NCBI RefSeq assembly: GCF_000379625.1
Contig: NZ_KB903226.1
Location: forward strand, 21,520 to 85,519
Source: Actinomycetospora chiangmaiensis DSM 45062
Lineage (GTDB): Bacteria > Actinomycetota > Actinomycetes > Mycobacteriales > Pseudonocardiaceae
DNA: 64,000 nucleotides
Reading direction: 5' to 3'
Shown here: in pieces, positions 34,321 to 44,130 of the stretch
Numbering within the stretch: the stretch's first letter is position 1
Layout of the letters: the number at the start of each line of letters is the position of its first letter
Position numbers and translations under genes: made by a program
Notes under the pieces: model-generated
Databases searched by the model: none
What the model was told of the DNA's origin: nothing
The model's input: only the letters and a program-made list of their open reading frames with translations

Positions 34321-34728
34321 TCAGTGGTCGGTAGACGAGCCGCCGATGAGTTCTGTCATCACCTCGATGAGGCGTCGGGGTCGGGCGGACTTCTCGACGA
34401 CGGCCGTGGCGCCGTGGGCCGAGGCCGACCTGGCGGGCTCGATCATCGAGCCGGTGTGGATGATCGTGATGACCTCGGGGCACAGGGCGGACAGCTCCTT
34501 GCACAGTTCGGTGCCGAGCCGCTCGCCCAGGCGATGGTCGACGACCGCCAACTGCGGGCGCAGATCGATGATCGCGCGGTGCCCCTCGGCGTAGGTGCCG
34601 ACGGCGGCGAGGACGTCGAACCCCTGGGTCTCGAGCAGGTCCACCAGGCGCACCCGCACCGCGTGGTGGTCGTCGACCACCACCACCGACCTCGTGCGGG
34701 CATCGGTCCGACCGCCGCTCCGGCCCAC
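34321..34728 (-). CDS. receiver-only response regulator
   Basis: 135 residues and no output domain. The phosphorylation site is Asp64 (LAVVDHRLG), with acidic pocket Asp19/Asp20 (VVVVDDHH), Thr92 (IIHTGSM) and Lys113 (VVEKSA), so it should be phosphorylatable. The GTG at 34728 has GGAGG seven bases upstream. It lies back to back with a GAF-SpoIIE phosphatase across a 449-base gap. It could be a phosphate sink or part of a phosphorelay or partner-switching cascade; no kinase is adjacent. Confidence 0.8.
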   Translation of the reverse strand: MGRSGGRTDARTRSVVVVDDHHAVRVRLVDLLETQGFDVLAAVGTYAEGHRAIIDLRPQLAVVDHRLGERLGTELCKELSALCPEVITIIHTGSMIEPARSASAHGATAVVEKSARPRRLIEVMTELIGGSSTDH

Positions 34729-35177
34729 TCTCGTCCTCCGTCTCCGTCGACACCCATGACCCGCGCGCGTCCCGAGCTCCCACCGAGCCCACGGCCTCAG
34801 GGCACACCCGAGACGAGCCCTGAGCTCGATGCGACGTGCCGGGCGCCGAGGTGCGACCAGCTCCGTCCTGGTCGCGCACGATTCCATCGTGCCCGTGCCG
34901 GCGTCGAGCGTGCCGTACCGAGGGCCTGACTCTGCAGGGCCCTTGGTCCCGCACGTTCCCCACCGATCGGACAGGCGGAGGACCTGGGCCGAGCACGGAG
35001 CACCACGGCCTCGCACACTCCTCGGCGGGCGTGGTCCGCCGACCACGACACCCCTGGCTCGATTTGCCGTGGATCGGACGGGGGAGCGACTCTGCGTTGC
35101 TGTTGTCCGATGGGTGTGGACGCCTGATCCTTGCCCGGGACCGTGAGGTCGTCGGTGGAGAAGGGTGACGGGGTGAG
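34729..35177. other. divergent promoter region, no gene seen
   Basis: A 449-base gap between the receiver gene and the SpoIIE-phosphatase gene. No credible coding sequence. GTTGCTGTTGTCCGATGGGT near 35096-35115 loosely recalls the GTTT...GGGTAT spacing of stress-sigma promoters; this is suggestive only. Confidence 0.35.
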
Positions 35178-37019
35178 ATGAGGACCGAGCCCGGGGGCCA
35201 GAGCGGCGAGAGCGACACCGTGCAGGACGGGGGCGACGGTCTCGACGCTCCCGCCCGGCTGCGCTCGTTGTACGAGACCGGTCTCGGCGCCGTTCCCGAC
35301 CGGGTTCTCGACAGGGCCGCCGAGCGGGTGCGGGCGCTGCTGGGTGTCCCGGTGGCGTTGGTGTCGCTGGTGGACCCGGAGGGTCAGTACTTCCCCGGCC
35401 AGGCGGGTCTGCCCGACCCGTGGGCACAGCAACGACGGACCCCGCTGAGTCACTCGTTCTGCCGGCACGTCGTCGTCTCGGCCGAGCCCTTGGTGGTCTC
35501 GGACGCCCGCGAGGACGCCCGCCTGCAGGAGAACCTCGCGATCCGGGATCTGTCCGTGATCGCCTACGCCGGGGTCCCCCTGCTCGACGACGAGGGCAAC
35601 GTCCTGGGCTCGCTGTGCGCGATCGACCACGTCCCGCGGGACTGGACGGCGCGCGAGGTCGATCTGCTCGCCGCGTTGGCCGACGGTGTCTCGGCCGAAC
35701 TGCGGGTGCGGGTCGCCCGGGTCGAGGCGGCCCGGGAACGCCGTCGACGCGATCGGGTCGAGCAGGACCTCTCGGCCTCCTACCAGCGCAGCCAGTCCCT
35801 GCTGCGCGCCTCGCAGGCCTTCTCCGACGCCGGCGGGCTGGCCGACATCCGACGCCGCCTCGCCGACCTGGTGTCGAGCACGCTGCGACCGGCGTCTGTG
35901 CGCGTCGCCGTCCTCGACAACGACGGCGTCCACCGCCTGCACGACGGCGCCACGGCCACCCCTCGCGAGGGCTCCGAGCTGCCCTGGACCGACCGCGGAG
36001 CCTCCAACGGCAGCGCCCGGGAGCTCTTGACCGTGGTCGGCGACGGCGACGAGCCCGACGACGGCTTCCCCGAGGGCTTCCGGGCGTGGCTCGCCCGTCA
36101 AGGCATGCGGGTGGCCCTGGTGGTGCGGCTGGTCGGAGACGGCGACGACCTGGGGCTGGTGGTCCTGGGCTGGCCCGAGGCGCCCGCGCTCGGCCCCGCG
36201 GACCGGCTCTACGCGACGACGATCGCCGGCTACGTCGCGCAGGCCGTCGCCCGCGTGCGCTTCGTCGAGCACCGCGTCCACGTCGCGCACGAGATGCAGA
36301 CGGCCATGCTGGCCCCGCTGCCCGACGTCGCGGGGGTGGAGCTCGTCGCGCGCTACCAACCCGCCGACGACCACGAGGACGTGGGAGGTGACTGGTACGA
36401 CGTGTCGCTGCTGCCCGATCCGGAAGCGGGCTCGGCGGAGCTCGTCGTGGCCGCCTCGGTGGGTGACGTCGTCGGGCACACGCTCGACTCCGCGATCCGG
36501 ATGGGCCAGGTGCGCTCGATGCTGCGCCAGGCGGCGTGGGACATCGGCGCGGGTCCGGCAGCGGCGCTGAGCGCGACGGAGCGGGCCATCGCCGGCGACG
36601 ACCTCGGCCACGCCGGCACCGCGGTGCTCGCCCACCTGCGCCGACGCGCGGATCACTGGGCGCTGACCTGGACCAACGCCGGTCATCCGCCCCCCGTCCT
36701 CGTCACCACCGGCGGAGCCGTCCGCGCCCTGGACGGGCTGGACCCGCTGTTCGGCTACTCCTCGGTCCTGCGCCGCGCCCGGCAGGACCACACCACCGAA
36801 CTGGACGACGGCGACACCCTCTTCCTGCACACCGACGGGCTGATCGAGCGCATCGGGGAGGACCTCGACGACGCGCACCGCCGCCTGCACGCCGCACTCG
36901 CCCGCCACGCCGACCTCGCCCTGGCCGACCTCGTCGACGCCACCATCGCCGACGTCGCCCCCGCCGCCACCGACGACGTGGTCGTCCTCGCCATCCAGCT
37001 CACCGGAACGCGAACGTGA
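35178..37019 (+). CDS. GAF-domain SpoIIE-type serine phosphatase
   Basis: 613 residues. Residues ~35-190 form a GAF domain (LLGVPVALVSLVDPEGQYFP, PLSHSFCRHVV, then YAGVPLLDDEGNVLGSLCAI). A charged helical linker follows, then a second GAF-like region (~225-380) and a PP2C/SpoIIE domain from ~390 (ADDHEDVGGDWYDV and ASVGDVVGHTLDSAIRMGQV, later HTDGLIERIGEDLDDAHRR and TDDVVVLAIQL) with the metal-binding Asp residues in place. Such enzymes dephosphorylate STAS anti-anti-sigma factors. The partner is not adjacent; a possible downstream kinase or antagonist is not in the window. Confidence 0.9.
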   Translation: MRTEPGGQSGESDTVQDGGDGLDAPARLRSLYETGLGAVPDRVLDRAAERVRALLGVPVALVSLVDPEGQYFPGQAGLPDPWAQQRRTPLSHSFCRHVVVSAEPLVVSDAREDARLQENLAIRDLSVIAYAGVPLLDDEGNVLGSLCAIDHVPRDWTAREVDLLAALADGVSAELRVRVARVEAARERRRRDRVEQDLSASYQRSQSLLRASQAFSDAGGLADIRRRLADLVSSTLRPASVRVAVLDNDGVHRLHDGATATPREGSELPWTDRGASNGSARELLTVVGDGDEPDDGFPEGFRAWLARQGMRVALVVRLVGDGDDLGLVVLGWPEAPALGPADRLYATTIAGYVAQAVARVRFVEHRVHVAHEMQTAMLAPLPDVAGVELVARYQPADDHEDVGGDWYDVSLLPDPEAGSAELVVAASVGDVVGHTLDSAIRMGQVRSMLRQAAWDIGAGPAAALSATERAIAGDDLGHAGTAVLAHLRRRADHWALTWTNAGHPPPVLVTTGGAVRALDGLDPLFGYSSVLRRARQDHTTELDDGDTLFLHTDGLIERIGEDLDDAHRRLHAALARHADLALADLVDATIADVAPAATDDVVVLAIQLTGTRT

Positions 37020-37198
37020 CCACCCGCTCGGCCAGGACCTCGTCGACCCGCCGAGATCGAGCCCCGCGCGGCAGCGCGCATCATCGAACCGTCTCGAACC
37101 ACTGCGATCCCTCGCCGGAACCCCACCGCACCTCGAAGTCGGGGGCTGTGGGAGTGTCCGACTATCCGTCCTCGCGGGTGATGCCACCTGCGGGGATT

Positions 37199-40081
37199 TC
37201 ACGAACCTAGATCTCGCCGCCTCGGCCGCCGGGAACTGCATCGATGGCGGTCGTTCGTTGCGCCTGGTGATTGGGTGTCGAGGAAGCGGACCAGCTGTGT
37301 GCGGGATCGCAGCCCGAGTTTGGTGTAGGCCTTCGACAGGTGGTATTCCACGGTCTTGTGGCTGATGAACAGTGCCGCAGCGGTTTCGCGGTTGGTCATT
37401 CCTTGGGCGACGGCGAGCGCACATTGGAGCTCTTGCGGGCTGAGAGCGTCGAGGGTCGCAGTCTCTGGCGGTAGCGGCGCCGGGGACCCACCCGCCGCCC
37501 GCAGCTCGGCGGCGGAACGGTCGGCCCAGGGCGCCGCTCCCAGCGCCTGGAAGGTGGCGAGGGCGTCCTGCAGGATCGGTCTGGCGCCCCGGTGATCGCC
37601 GTGTCGGCGGCGCCGCTCGCCCCGGCAGAGCTGGGTGCGGGCGAGGTCGAAGGGTGAGCCGTCCTTGCGGTGATGTTCGAGGGCCTGCTCGTAGAGGGTG
37701 TCGGCCCGGCTCGGGTCGTCCTCGAGCAGGGCGTGGCAGCGGGTGGTGACGGCGAGTCCCCAGCAGGTGGCCGCGGTGGTCATCCGCTCGTCGAGCTCGG
37801 CGAGTGCCCGGCGCGCCGCAGGACAGTCGCCGCTGCGGGCGAGCGCCTCCACGAGATCGGGGCCGAACGGCACCGTCCGCGGGTCGCACAACCCGGTCTC
37901 GCGGCGGGCGGCTTCGGCGGCGAGCAGGTGAGCCACCGCGGCCGCGTGGTTGCCCCGCCCGAGCTCGAGGAAGCCGAGCGCAGCGGGTCCGTAGAGCCGC
38001 AGCGGCAGGAAGGACTCGGCCCCACTCGCCGACAGGGCTCGACCCACCGTTTCGCGGGCGTCGTGGTCGCGGCCCAGTCCGGCCAGGATGCGGCCCCGGA
38101 CCGCACCGGAGAACCAGCCCAGCACCTCCTGCCCGGTCTGCGCCGCCAGCGTGACCGCTTCTTCGCCGCAGGCGAGGGCTTCGACCCATCGACCCTGCCA
38201 CCACCGGAGTTCCTCGGTGACGGCGAGCACGTAGGCCTTCGTGGTGGGTGCCTGATCGCGGGCGCAGACGGCCAGGAGCTCGCCGGCCAGTACGTCCGCC
38301 TCGTCGAGTCGTGCGAGCCGCGTCAGGGTCTGCAGGGTGGCCGGTTGCTGGAGGGCGTGGACTTCGGTCGGGTCGGCACGGACCTGGCGTGGTTCCTGCA
38401 GCAAGACCAGTGCCTCGCGATGGCGGCCCAGCAGGACGAGGTCCATGGCGTGCTGTTCGCGGGCGGCTTCGAGCAGCGCTGGGTCGTCGGTCGAGGCGGC
38501 GAGTTCGTGGGCGCGCTGGGCGAGGCTCAGGGCGTCGTTCAAGGCGCCGTGACCGGTGGCTGCGGTACTGGCCATGAACAGTGCCCGGGCCGCGCGGGCG
38601 GGGTCGGTGGCCGCGATCTGCTGCGCCTGGCCGGTGGCGACGCGCAGCATCTGGTCTGAGTCGGCGCCCCATACCGACATCCCGAGCTGCACGAGGGTGG
38701 CGTCGGCGCGGATGTTCGGGTCGTCGGCGGTGGCGGCGAGATGACGGGCGATGTGTTGTGCGTCGTCGTGGCGGCCGCCGGCGGCGAGTGCCACGAGGGC
38801 AGCGAGTAGCCGCTGGTCTCGCCGAGGGCCGGACGGAGTCGCCTCGGCCGCACGACGGAGCAGGTGTGCGGCGGCTGCCGGACCCGCACGGTCGCGGACC
38901 CGGTGGGCCGCGGCCTCGACCGCGGCCGCAAGGTCCTCGCTGGGGCCGACGCTGGAGGCTGCGAGGTGCCGGGCTCGACGCTCCGGATCCTGATTGCTGG
39001 CGTGCGCCAGCGCGGCGTGGATCGCCCGCCGCACACTCGCGGCGCAATGGGCGTACGCGGCGGCGCGCAGCAGTGGATGGGCGATCACGACGCAGCCGTC
39101 GGACATGGTGACGATTCCGGTGTCCTCGGCGGGCGACAGGTCGTCGGCATCGAGGGATAGCTCGGCGAGGGCTTGATGCAGCACCGACGCAGGGGCGGAT
39201 CCGGCCGCGGCCACGGTCGCGAGGGCTCGTCGGGTCGGGTCGGGCAGTTGGTCGAGTCGAGCCCGGAACCGCTCGAGGACCGCGCGTCCGACCGGCAGCG
39301 GGTCGGGGAGCAGGTCGGTCCCGGCGCGTTGCGCGGCGGAGAGCGCGGCGGCGGTCTCCAGGGCCGGCAACGGCAGACCGTCGGTAGCGGCGTGGATCGC
39401 GCCCGCCACGTCATCGCCGACACCCATCCCGGCTTGATCGAGCGTGGCCGCCAGGTCGTCCCGGCCCAGACCGCCGACCGGCAGCGGTCGCGCCAGGGCA
39501 TCGAGTCCGGGCAGCCCCCGCCCGCCGCGGGCGGCGATCACCACCAGCACCGCATCCGCGCCCAAGCGACGCACGGCGAACTGCAGTGCATCGCGGGAGG
39601 GCTCGTCGAGCCAGTGCACGTCGTCGACGAGCACGACGAGCGGCTGCTGTTCCGCAGCAGCCGCGAGCAGACCCAAGGTGGCTGCGCCCAGCACGAACCG
39701 ATCCGCTCCCGCCGCCCCGTCCGCGAGCCCGCAAGCCGCCGCCACGGTCTGACGCTGGACAGGAGGTAGAGCGCTCGCGAACTCGGCCACCGGTCGCAGT
39801 AGCGCGGAGATGCCCGCCAGGGCCAGGTCCGCCTCGCCTTCGACACAGCTGGTGGCCAGCACCCGGGCGCCGTGGGACTCGGCGTGCCCGACCAGGTACC
39901 GACACAGAGCCGTCTTGCCGGCTCCGGCGTCCCCGCTCAGCGTGACCACCGTCGCCCGCCCGCTCGCGGCGTCCTCGAAGGCGCCGCGCAGCTCGGCGCA
40001 CTCCTCGACCCGACCCAGCAGCGGGCGCGACAGTCTGCTGCAAGCGGCAGCGCTGATTCCCACCCTGGTGACCCTAGGCAA
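37199..40081 (-). CDS. large AAA-type LuxR (LAL) transcriptional regulator
   Basis: Up to 960 residues; start TTG 40081 or GTG 40063. The N-terminal P-loop ATPase has Walker A GDAGAGKT (50-57) and Walker B VVLVDDVHWLDEPS. A long helical TPR-like region follows, and a C-terminal LuxR helix-turn-helix (LSPQELQCALAVAQGMTNRE, TAAALFISHKTVEYHLSKAY). LAL regulators activate transcription in response to an inducer and ATP, often of catabolic or antibiotic genes. It is divergent from the epimerase gene at 40228 across a ~146-base gap, which makes that gene a candidate target. Full length, unlike the truncated relative at 16.6-18.5 kb. Confidence 0.9.
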   Translation of the reverse strand: MPRVTRVGISAAACSRLSRPLLGRVEECAELRGAFEDAASGRATVVTLSGDAGAGKTALCRYLVGHAESHGARVLATSCVEGEADLALAGISALLRPVAEFASALPPVQRQTVAAACGLADGAAGADRFVLGAATLGLLAAAAEQQPLVVLVDDVHWLDEPSRDALQFAVRRLGADAVLVVIAARGGRGLPGLDALARPLPVGGLGRDDLAATLDQAGMGVGDDVAGAIHAATDGLPLPALETAAALSAAQRAGTDLLPDPLPVGRAVLERFRARLDQLPDPTRRALATVAAAGSAPASVLHQALAELSLDADDLSPAEDTGIVTMSDGCVVIAHPLLRAAAYAHCAASVRRAIHAALAHASNQDPERRARHLAASSVGPSEDLAAAVEAAAHRVRDRAGPAAAAHLLRRAAEATPSGPRRDQRLLAALVALAAGGRHDDAQHIARHLAATADDPNIRADATLVQLGMSVWGADSDQMLRVATGQAQQIAATDPARAARALFMASTAATGHGALNDALSLAQRAHELAASTDDPALLEAAREQHAMDLVLLGRHREALVLLQEPRQVRADPTEVHALQQPATLQTLTRLARLDEADVLAGELLAVCARDQAPTTKAYVLAVTEELRWWQGRWVEALACGEEAVTLAAQTGQEVLGWFSGAVRGRILAGLGRDHDARETVGRALSASGAESFLPLRLYGPAALGFLELGRGNHAAAVAHLLAAEAARRETGLCDPRTVPFGPDLVEALARSGDCPAARRALAELDERMTTAATCWGLAVTTRCHALLEDDPSRADTLYEQALEHHRKDGSPFDLARTQLCRGERRRRHGDHRGARPILQDALATFQALGAAPWADRSAAELRAAGGSPAPLPPETATLDALSPQELQCALAVAQGMTNRETAAALFISHKTVEYHLSKAYTKLGLRSRTQLVRFLDTQSPGATNDRHRCSSRRPRRRDLGS

Positions 40082-40227
40082 CCCTCGGCGGCCCGTTGCT
40101 CCGCCGAACTAGGGAATCTTCCGATCTCGGATGAGGCAGAACGCCCTAGCGTTCACGCCCAGCAACCCCGGTCGAGACGTGCAGCAACACGGACGACGCC
40201 TGGACAACGGTACGGAGGCGGGTGGGC

Positions 40228-41166
40228 ATGGAGATCGTGGTGACGGGCGCTTCGGGCTGGCTCGGGCGCGGGGCGTGCACCCGCCTCGAGGACCGCGGAT
40301 GGACCGTTGTTGGAGTCTCACGCGACCCCGATCAGGCCCACCGACGGTTCCCGCAGCGGCTCTGGATCGGGCTCGGCCCCGAGCTCGAGGAGGCTGTCGC
40401 CCGCGCCGGGGCGGTACTCAACCTCGCGGGGCGCAACGTCCTCGAACAGTCCTGGACCCACGAGTTCGTCGAGGCGATGCGGTCCAGCCGCGTGGAGCTC
40501 ACTGAGCGGATCGTGTCCGCGCTCGGCGGCGCCGCCCGAGACACGGTGCTGGTCAACGCCAGCGGCTACCCGGTGTGCGGCGACACCGGCGATCACGAGG
40601 TCGACGAGACCCACCCCGCCAGCCGTGACCTGGTGGTCGGCGCGATCGACGCCGACTGGGAAGAAGCCGCTCAACCGGCCACGCGCTCGGGGCGTCTGGC
40701 GCTGGCCCGCATCGGCATCGTGCTCGGCGAGGACGGCGGCGCGTTCCCCGTGCTCCGCCAGCCCTTCGACCAAGGAGCCGGGGTCGTGCTCGGCTCCGGA
40801 GCACAGTGGATGCCCTGGATCCACTACACCGACGCCGTGCGCCTGCTCGTCGAGATGGTCGACAGCCCCGCTTACACCGGCGTCGTCGACGTCGTCGCCC
40901 CCGGTGCTGCCCGCCATGAGGACTTCGCCGGCGCCCTCGCGGCCGCGCTCGGCGTGCCATGCACCACCCGAGTCCCCGCCGAGCAGGTCCAGACCTCCCT
41001 CGGAGGCGCGGCCGAGCTGCTGCTGCCCAGCTTCCGGATGCGCCCCGCCGTCGCCCAACGCGCCGGCTTCGACTTCGGCTACCCGACCATCCGAGCCGCC
41101 ATCGCCGACCTCACCCACACCACCCAGCCCGCCGACGCCACTGCGTCGCTGACGAGCCTGTCGTAG
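40228..41166 (+). CDS. TIGR01777-type NAD(P)-dependent epimerase/SDR39U1-like
   Basis: 312 residues. VTGASGWLGRGACTRLEDRG carries GxxGxxG; VLNLAGRNVLEQSWTHEFV, ASGYPVCGDTGDHEVDE, then RIGIVLGEDGGAFPV and WMPWIHYTDAVRLLVEMVD follow the extended-SDR subgroup annotated as nucleoside-diphosphate-sugar epimerase. The usual GxYG site reads SGYPVCG. The ATG at 40228 is preferred over GTG 40222 because GGAGG lies nine bases upstream. Physiological substrate unknown. Confidence 0.8.
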   Translation: MEIVVTGASGWLGRGACTRLEDRGWTVVGVSRDPDQAHRRFPQRLWIGLGPELEEAVARAGAVLNLAGRNVLEQSWTHEFVEAMRSSRVELTERIVSALGGAARDTVLVNASGYPVCGDTGDHEVDETHPASRDLVVGAIDADWEEAAQPATRSGRLALARIGIVLGEDGGAFPVLRQPFDQGAGVVLGSGAQWMPWIHYTDAVRLLVEMVDSPAYTGVVDVVAPGAARHEDFAGALAAALGVPCTTRVPAEQVQTSLGGAAELLLPSFRMRPAVAQRAGFDFGYPTIRAAIADLTHTTQPADATASLTSLS

Positions 41167-41366
41167 CAAGCGTCCGCGTCGCATCCGCCGTGGCGCTGTC
41201 CCCGAGCGCAGCTTCCGCTCCTTGGCCTTCGACGCTGAGCGATCCGTGGACATTGGTCGCCAGGGGCAAACCGTGGTCGACCGGTTCTGCTCGTGCACAT
41301 CGACCGTGCCGCCGCGAGAAACGCACTTGTCAGTCAGTACACCAGTCATCGACAGGAGGACGCGAG

Positions 41367-41792
41367 ATGAGCAACAGGGACCTGGTCCACGCGGAGTTCG
41401 AGACCTGGAACCTCAAAGACCTGGACGGTTGGCTCGGGCTGTACACCGACGCCCCCCGCATGATCGCGCCGGGCGGGCTGGTCCTCGACGGCCTCGACGG
41501 AGCCCGCACCTTCTGGCACGGGTTCCAGGACGCGTTCCCGGACAACCGCGTCCTGCTGCACCGGCTGATCGAAGGCGCCGATGCCACGGCGGTCGAGGCC
41601 ACCTTCGAAGGCACGCACACCGGCGTGCTGGAGGGCGCCGACGGCACCCGCACCGAGGCCACCGGCAGCCACGTCTCGGTGCCCTTCGCCAGCGTGTACC
41701 GCTGCGAGCACGACCGCATCAGCGGCCACCGGCTCTATTACGACCAGCTCGAGCTCCTCGGCCAGCTCGGGGTGATGAACGCGCCTGCTTGA
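41367..41792 (+). CDS. SnoaL-like/NTF2-fold protein
   Basis: 141 residues with CAGGAGG upstream of ATG 41367. The NTF2-like fold is seen in HAEFETWNLKDLDGWLGLYT, GARTFWHGFQDAFPDNRVLL and ATAVEATFEGTHTGVLEGAD, as in ester cyclase or limonene-epoxide-hydrolase-like proteins. The leader contains GTCAGTCAGT, a possible repressor site. Enzymatic role unknown. It precedes the acyl-CoA synthetase by 127 bases. Confidence 0.75.
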   Translation: MSNRDLVHAEFETWNLKDLDGWLGLYTDAPRMIAPGGLVLDGLDGARTFWHGFQDAFPDNRVLLHRLIEGADATAVEATFEGTHTGVLEGADGTRTEATGSHVSVPFASVYRCEHDRISGHRLYYDQLELLGQLGVMNAPA

Positions 41793-41919
41793 CGCTCGCA
41801 CGCCGCCCCGGATCAGGCGTCGTAGCCGTTCCATTCGAACCGAACCTGTCCGCCGACTCGTTCGGGACGGACATTCCGCGACCTATCACGAATCGGACCT
41901 GCCCAAGGGGGACCTCGAC

Positions 41920-43962
41920 GTGAATGTTGGCGGAAGGTCCGGGCCGAGAAGAACGGAACGCCCACCATGGTTCGCGGCGGGAAACGACGTCGCCGCGAAT
42001 GCGGCCATACGAGGTTGGGTCGTCGCCCGGGGACGGGTGTCGGGGCTGCTGCTCGCGCTGCGGGAGGCCGAGCGCGAGCAGCACACGACGCTTCCCACTC
42101 CGTTGGCCGGCGGTGCGGCGCTGCGCGCGTGGGCCGCCGCGTGCTCGGTGGCCGACAACGCCCGGGCCAACGCGAAGGCCTCGGCCGCACTCGAGCTCGT
42201 CGGCCAGGCCGCCCGTCTGCTCGGGACCGCACTGTGCCGACTGCGCGCCACCGGAGCCGGTGACCTCATCACGGAGGTACTCGAACAGGAAGCCGTCGTT
42301 CACGACTGCACCGCGGAGCGGCTCGTCGCGGAACTCGCCCGCGCCCACGGTGTCCTCTCCGCCCCTGACCACCTCTCGGCCGCGCTCATCTGGCAGGCCG
42401 TCGAAGACTCGAACCACGACGCCGACCAGGAGCCCACAGTGCCCGTCATCGAGCCCGACCTCAGCCTCACCCCGGTCCTCGAGCAGTTGTGGGCGCGGGG
42501 GGAGGCGGTGCTGGTCGAGGCCGACACCGGACGGGAGGTGCGTGGGGTCGACCTGGCGGAGTCGGTCACCGCGCAAGCCTGTGGCTGGCGGGAGGCGTTC
42601 CCGGGCGGGGCCACGGTCGGGATCAGCGGGCCCAACAGCGCGGTGTGGCTCTCCGCGATGCTCGGCGCGGTCGCCGGCGGGATGCGGGTCGCGACCATCC
42701 ACCCGTTGAGTCCCGCCCGCGACATCGCCGACCAGCTCCGTCGGGCGGGCGCGGTGGCGCTGCTGGCCGCCGGCGACGTCGTCGAGCACACGAGGGGAGT
42801 GCTCGACGACGTCGCGGTGACGGTGCTCGACGACGCGCTCCTGGGGCGCAGGGCGCCCAGGAGCGCGTCGCCGGCCGCGCCGGGCCCCGAGGCGGTGGTG
42901 ACGCTGATGAACTCCAGCGGGACGACCGGCCCACCGAAGACGGTCCTGATGACCCAGGAAGCGTGGACGGTCAGCGCTGCCCGTCTGGCGCAGCGCTGGC
43001 ACATCACCGCCGACGACGTGTACCTCGCGGTGCTGCCGTTGAGTCACGCCGCCGGGTTGTCCGCGACCATGGGCGCGCTCGCGGCGGGTGCACGGGTGGT
43101 GACGCTCCCCCGGTTCGAGCCCGAGGCGTTCCTGGACTGCCTCGAGCACCACGCTGTGACAGCGCTGCTGGGGGCACCGCCGATCCTGCGTGTCCTCGCG
43201 GCTGCGGCAGATCACCGGAGGTTCCCCTCGCTGCGCCTGGTCGCCTCGGCAGGGGCGCCGTTGCCGGCCGAGCTGCACCGCGAGGTCGAGGCGCGACTCG
43301 GGGTCGCGGCGTGCAACGCCTACGGGATGACCGAGACCGGGTGGATCACCGTCGACGACGCCGCGGGACCGCGGGAGCCGGGAGTGCTGGGCCGTCCGCT
43401 GCCCGAGGTGGCCTGGCAGGTGGTGGACCCGGACACCGGGGAGGTCCTCCCCGCCGGTCGCGACGGCGAGCTGTGGGTGCGGGGGCCCGCGTGCAGCCCG
43501 GGCTACCTCGGCGACCCCGACGCGACCGCGCAGCTCGTCACCGCTGACGGCTGGACCCGGACCGGCGACCTCGTCGTCGCCGACGAGCACGGCCGCCTCA
43601 GAATCGTCGACCGGCTCAAGGAACTGATCAAGTACAACGGCCACCAGGTGACACCCAGTGCACTCGAAGCCCTCGTCGCGGAGCGCAGCGACGTCGTCGA
43701 CGTCGCGGTCGTCGCCCGACCCGACCCGGCCGCCGGAGAGATCCCGCACGCCTTCGTGGTGCCGCGCGGACAGATCGACCCTGCGGAACTGATGGCCTGG
43801 GTGGCGGCGCGGGTGGCGCCGCAACAGCGCATCCGCAGCGTGAGCGTCGTCGACGGCATCCCCCGCAGCCCCGCCGGGAAACTGCTGCGCCGCGCCCTGC
43901 TCGCCCAGCTCCCGCCGCCCACCCATGACGGCCCCCGGAACCCGTCGCCGAACGGCGCGTAG
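41920..43962 (+). CDS. acyl-CoA synthetase (AMP-forming) with N-terminal extension
   Basis: 680 residues from GTG 41920 (SD AAGGGGGA), but an in-frame GTG at 42439 with AGGAG six bases before it would give a standard ~507-residue enzyme. The ANL domain has LMNSSGTTGPPKTVLM (P-loop), AYGMTETGWI, WTRTGDLV, RLKELIKYNGHQV and RSPAGKLLRR with the C-terminal catalytic Lys. It activates a carboxylic acid as adenylate, then CoA thioester. The first ~173 residues are helical, uninterrupted and not recognised. Confidence 0.85.
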   Translation: MNVGGRSGPRRTERPPWFAAGNDVAANAAIRGWVVARGRVSGLLLALREAEREQHTTLPTPLAGGAALRAWAAACSVADNARANAKASAALELVGQAARLLGTALCRLRATGAGDLITEVLEQEAVVHDCTAERLVAELARAHGVLSAPDHLSAALIWQAVEDSNHDADQEPTVPVIEPDLSLTPVLEQLWARGEAVLVEADTGREVRGVDLAESVTAQACGWREAFPGGATVGISGPNSAVWLSAMLGAVAGGMRVATIHPLSPARDIADQLRRAGAVALLAAGDVVEHTRGVLDDVAVTVLDDALLGRRAPRSASPAAPGPEAVVTLMNSSGTTGPPKTVLMTQEAWTVSAARLAQRWHITADDVYLAVLPLSHAAGLSATMGALAAGARVVTLPRFEPEAFLDCLEHHAVTALLGAPPILRVLAAAADHRRFPSLRLVASAGAPLPAELHREVEARLGVAACNAYGMTETGWITVDDAAGPREPGVLGRPLPEVAWQVVDPDTGEVLPAGRDGELWVRGPACSPGYLGDPDATAQLVTADGWTRTGDLVVADEHGRLRIVDRLKELIKYNGHQVTPSALEALVAERSDVVDVAVVARPDPAAGEIPHAFVVPRGQIDPAELMAWVAARVAPQQRIRSVSVVDGIPRSPAGKLLRRALLAQLPPPTHDGPRNPSPNGA

Positions 43963-44130
43963 CACAAGGCTGGCCAGGTGCTCCCCGTCGACCGAGCTGA
44001 CGCCACTCACCGACCGGAAGTCGCCGGCTGACCCCGGACCCTGACCGGGTCCTCGACCGAGCAGCCCTCCCAGGGCTCGACAGACACCACGTCCCAGCGA
44101 TGACCCTCAGGGTCGTTGAGGAGTTCGATC

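Noticed and set aside
35096..35115. Stress-sigma-factor promoter before the SpoIIE phosphatase
   Set aside because: Only a loose match to GTTT...GGGTAT; not strong enough to list as a promoter.
34797..39047. Very long open frame (over 1,400 codons) on the minus strand across the SpoIIE-phosphatase and LuxR genes
   Set aside because: Arg/Pro/Gly-rich composition with no domains; it is antisense or out of frame to two clear genes, an effect of high GC content.
41326..41352. GTCAGTCAGT-containing repeat before the SnoaL-like gene as a TetR operator
   Set aside because: Short direct repeat without convincing dyad symmetry and with no adjacent regulator.
41719..44010. 763-codon minus-strand open frame opposite the acyl-CoA synthetase
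   Set aside because: Low-complexity charged sequence without motifs; the plus strand encodes a complete ANL enzyme.
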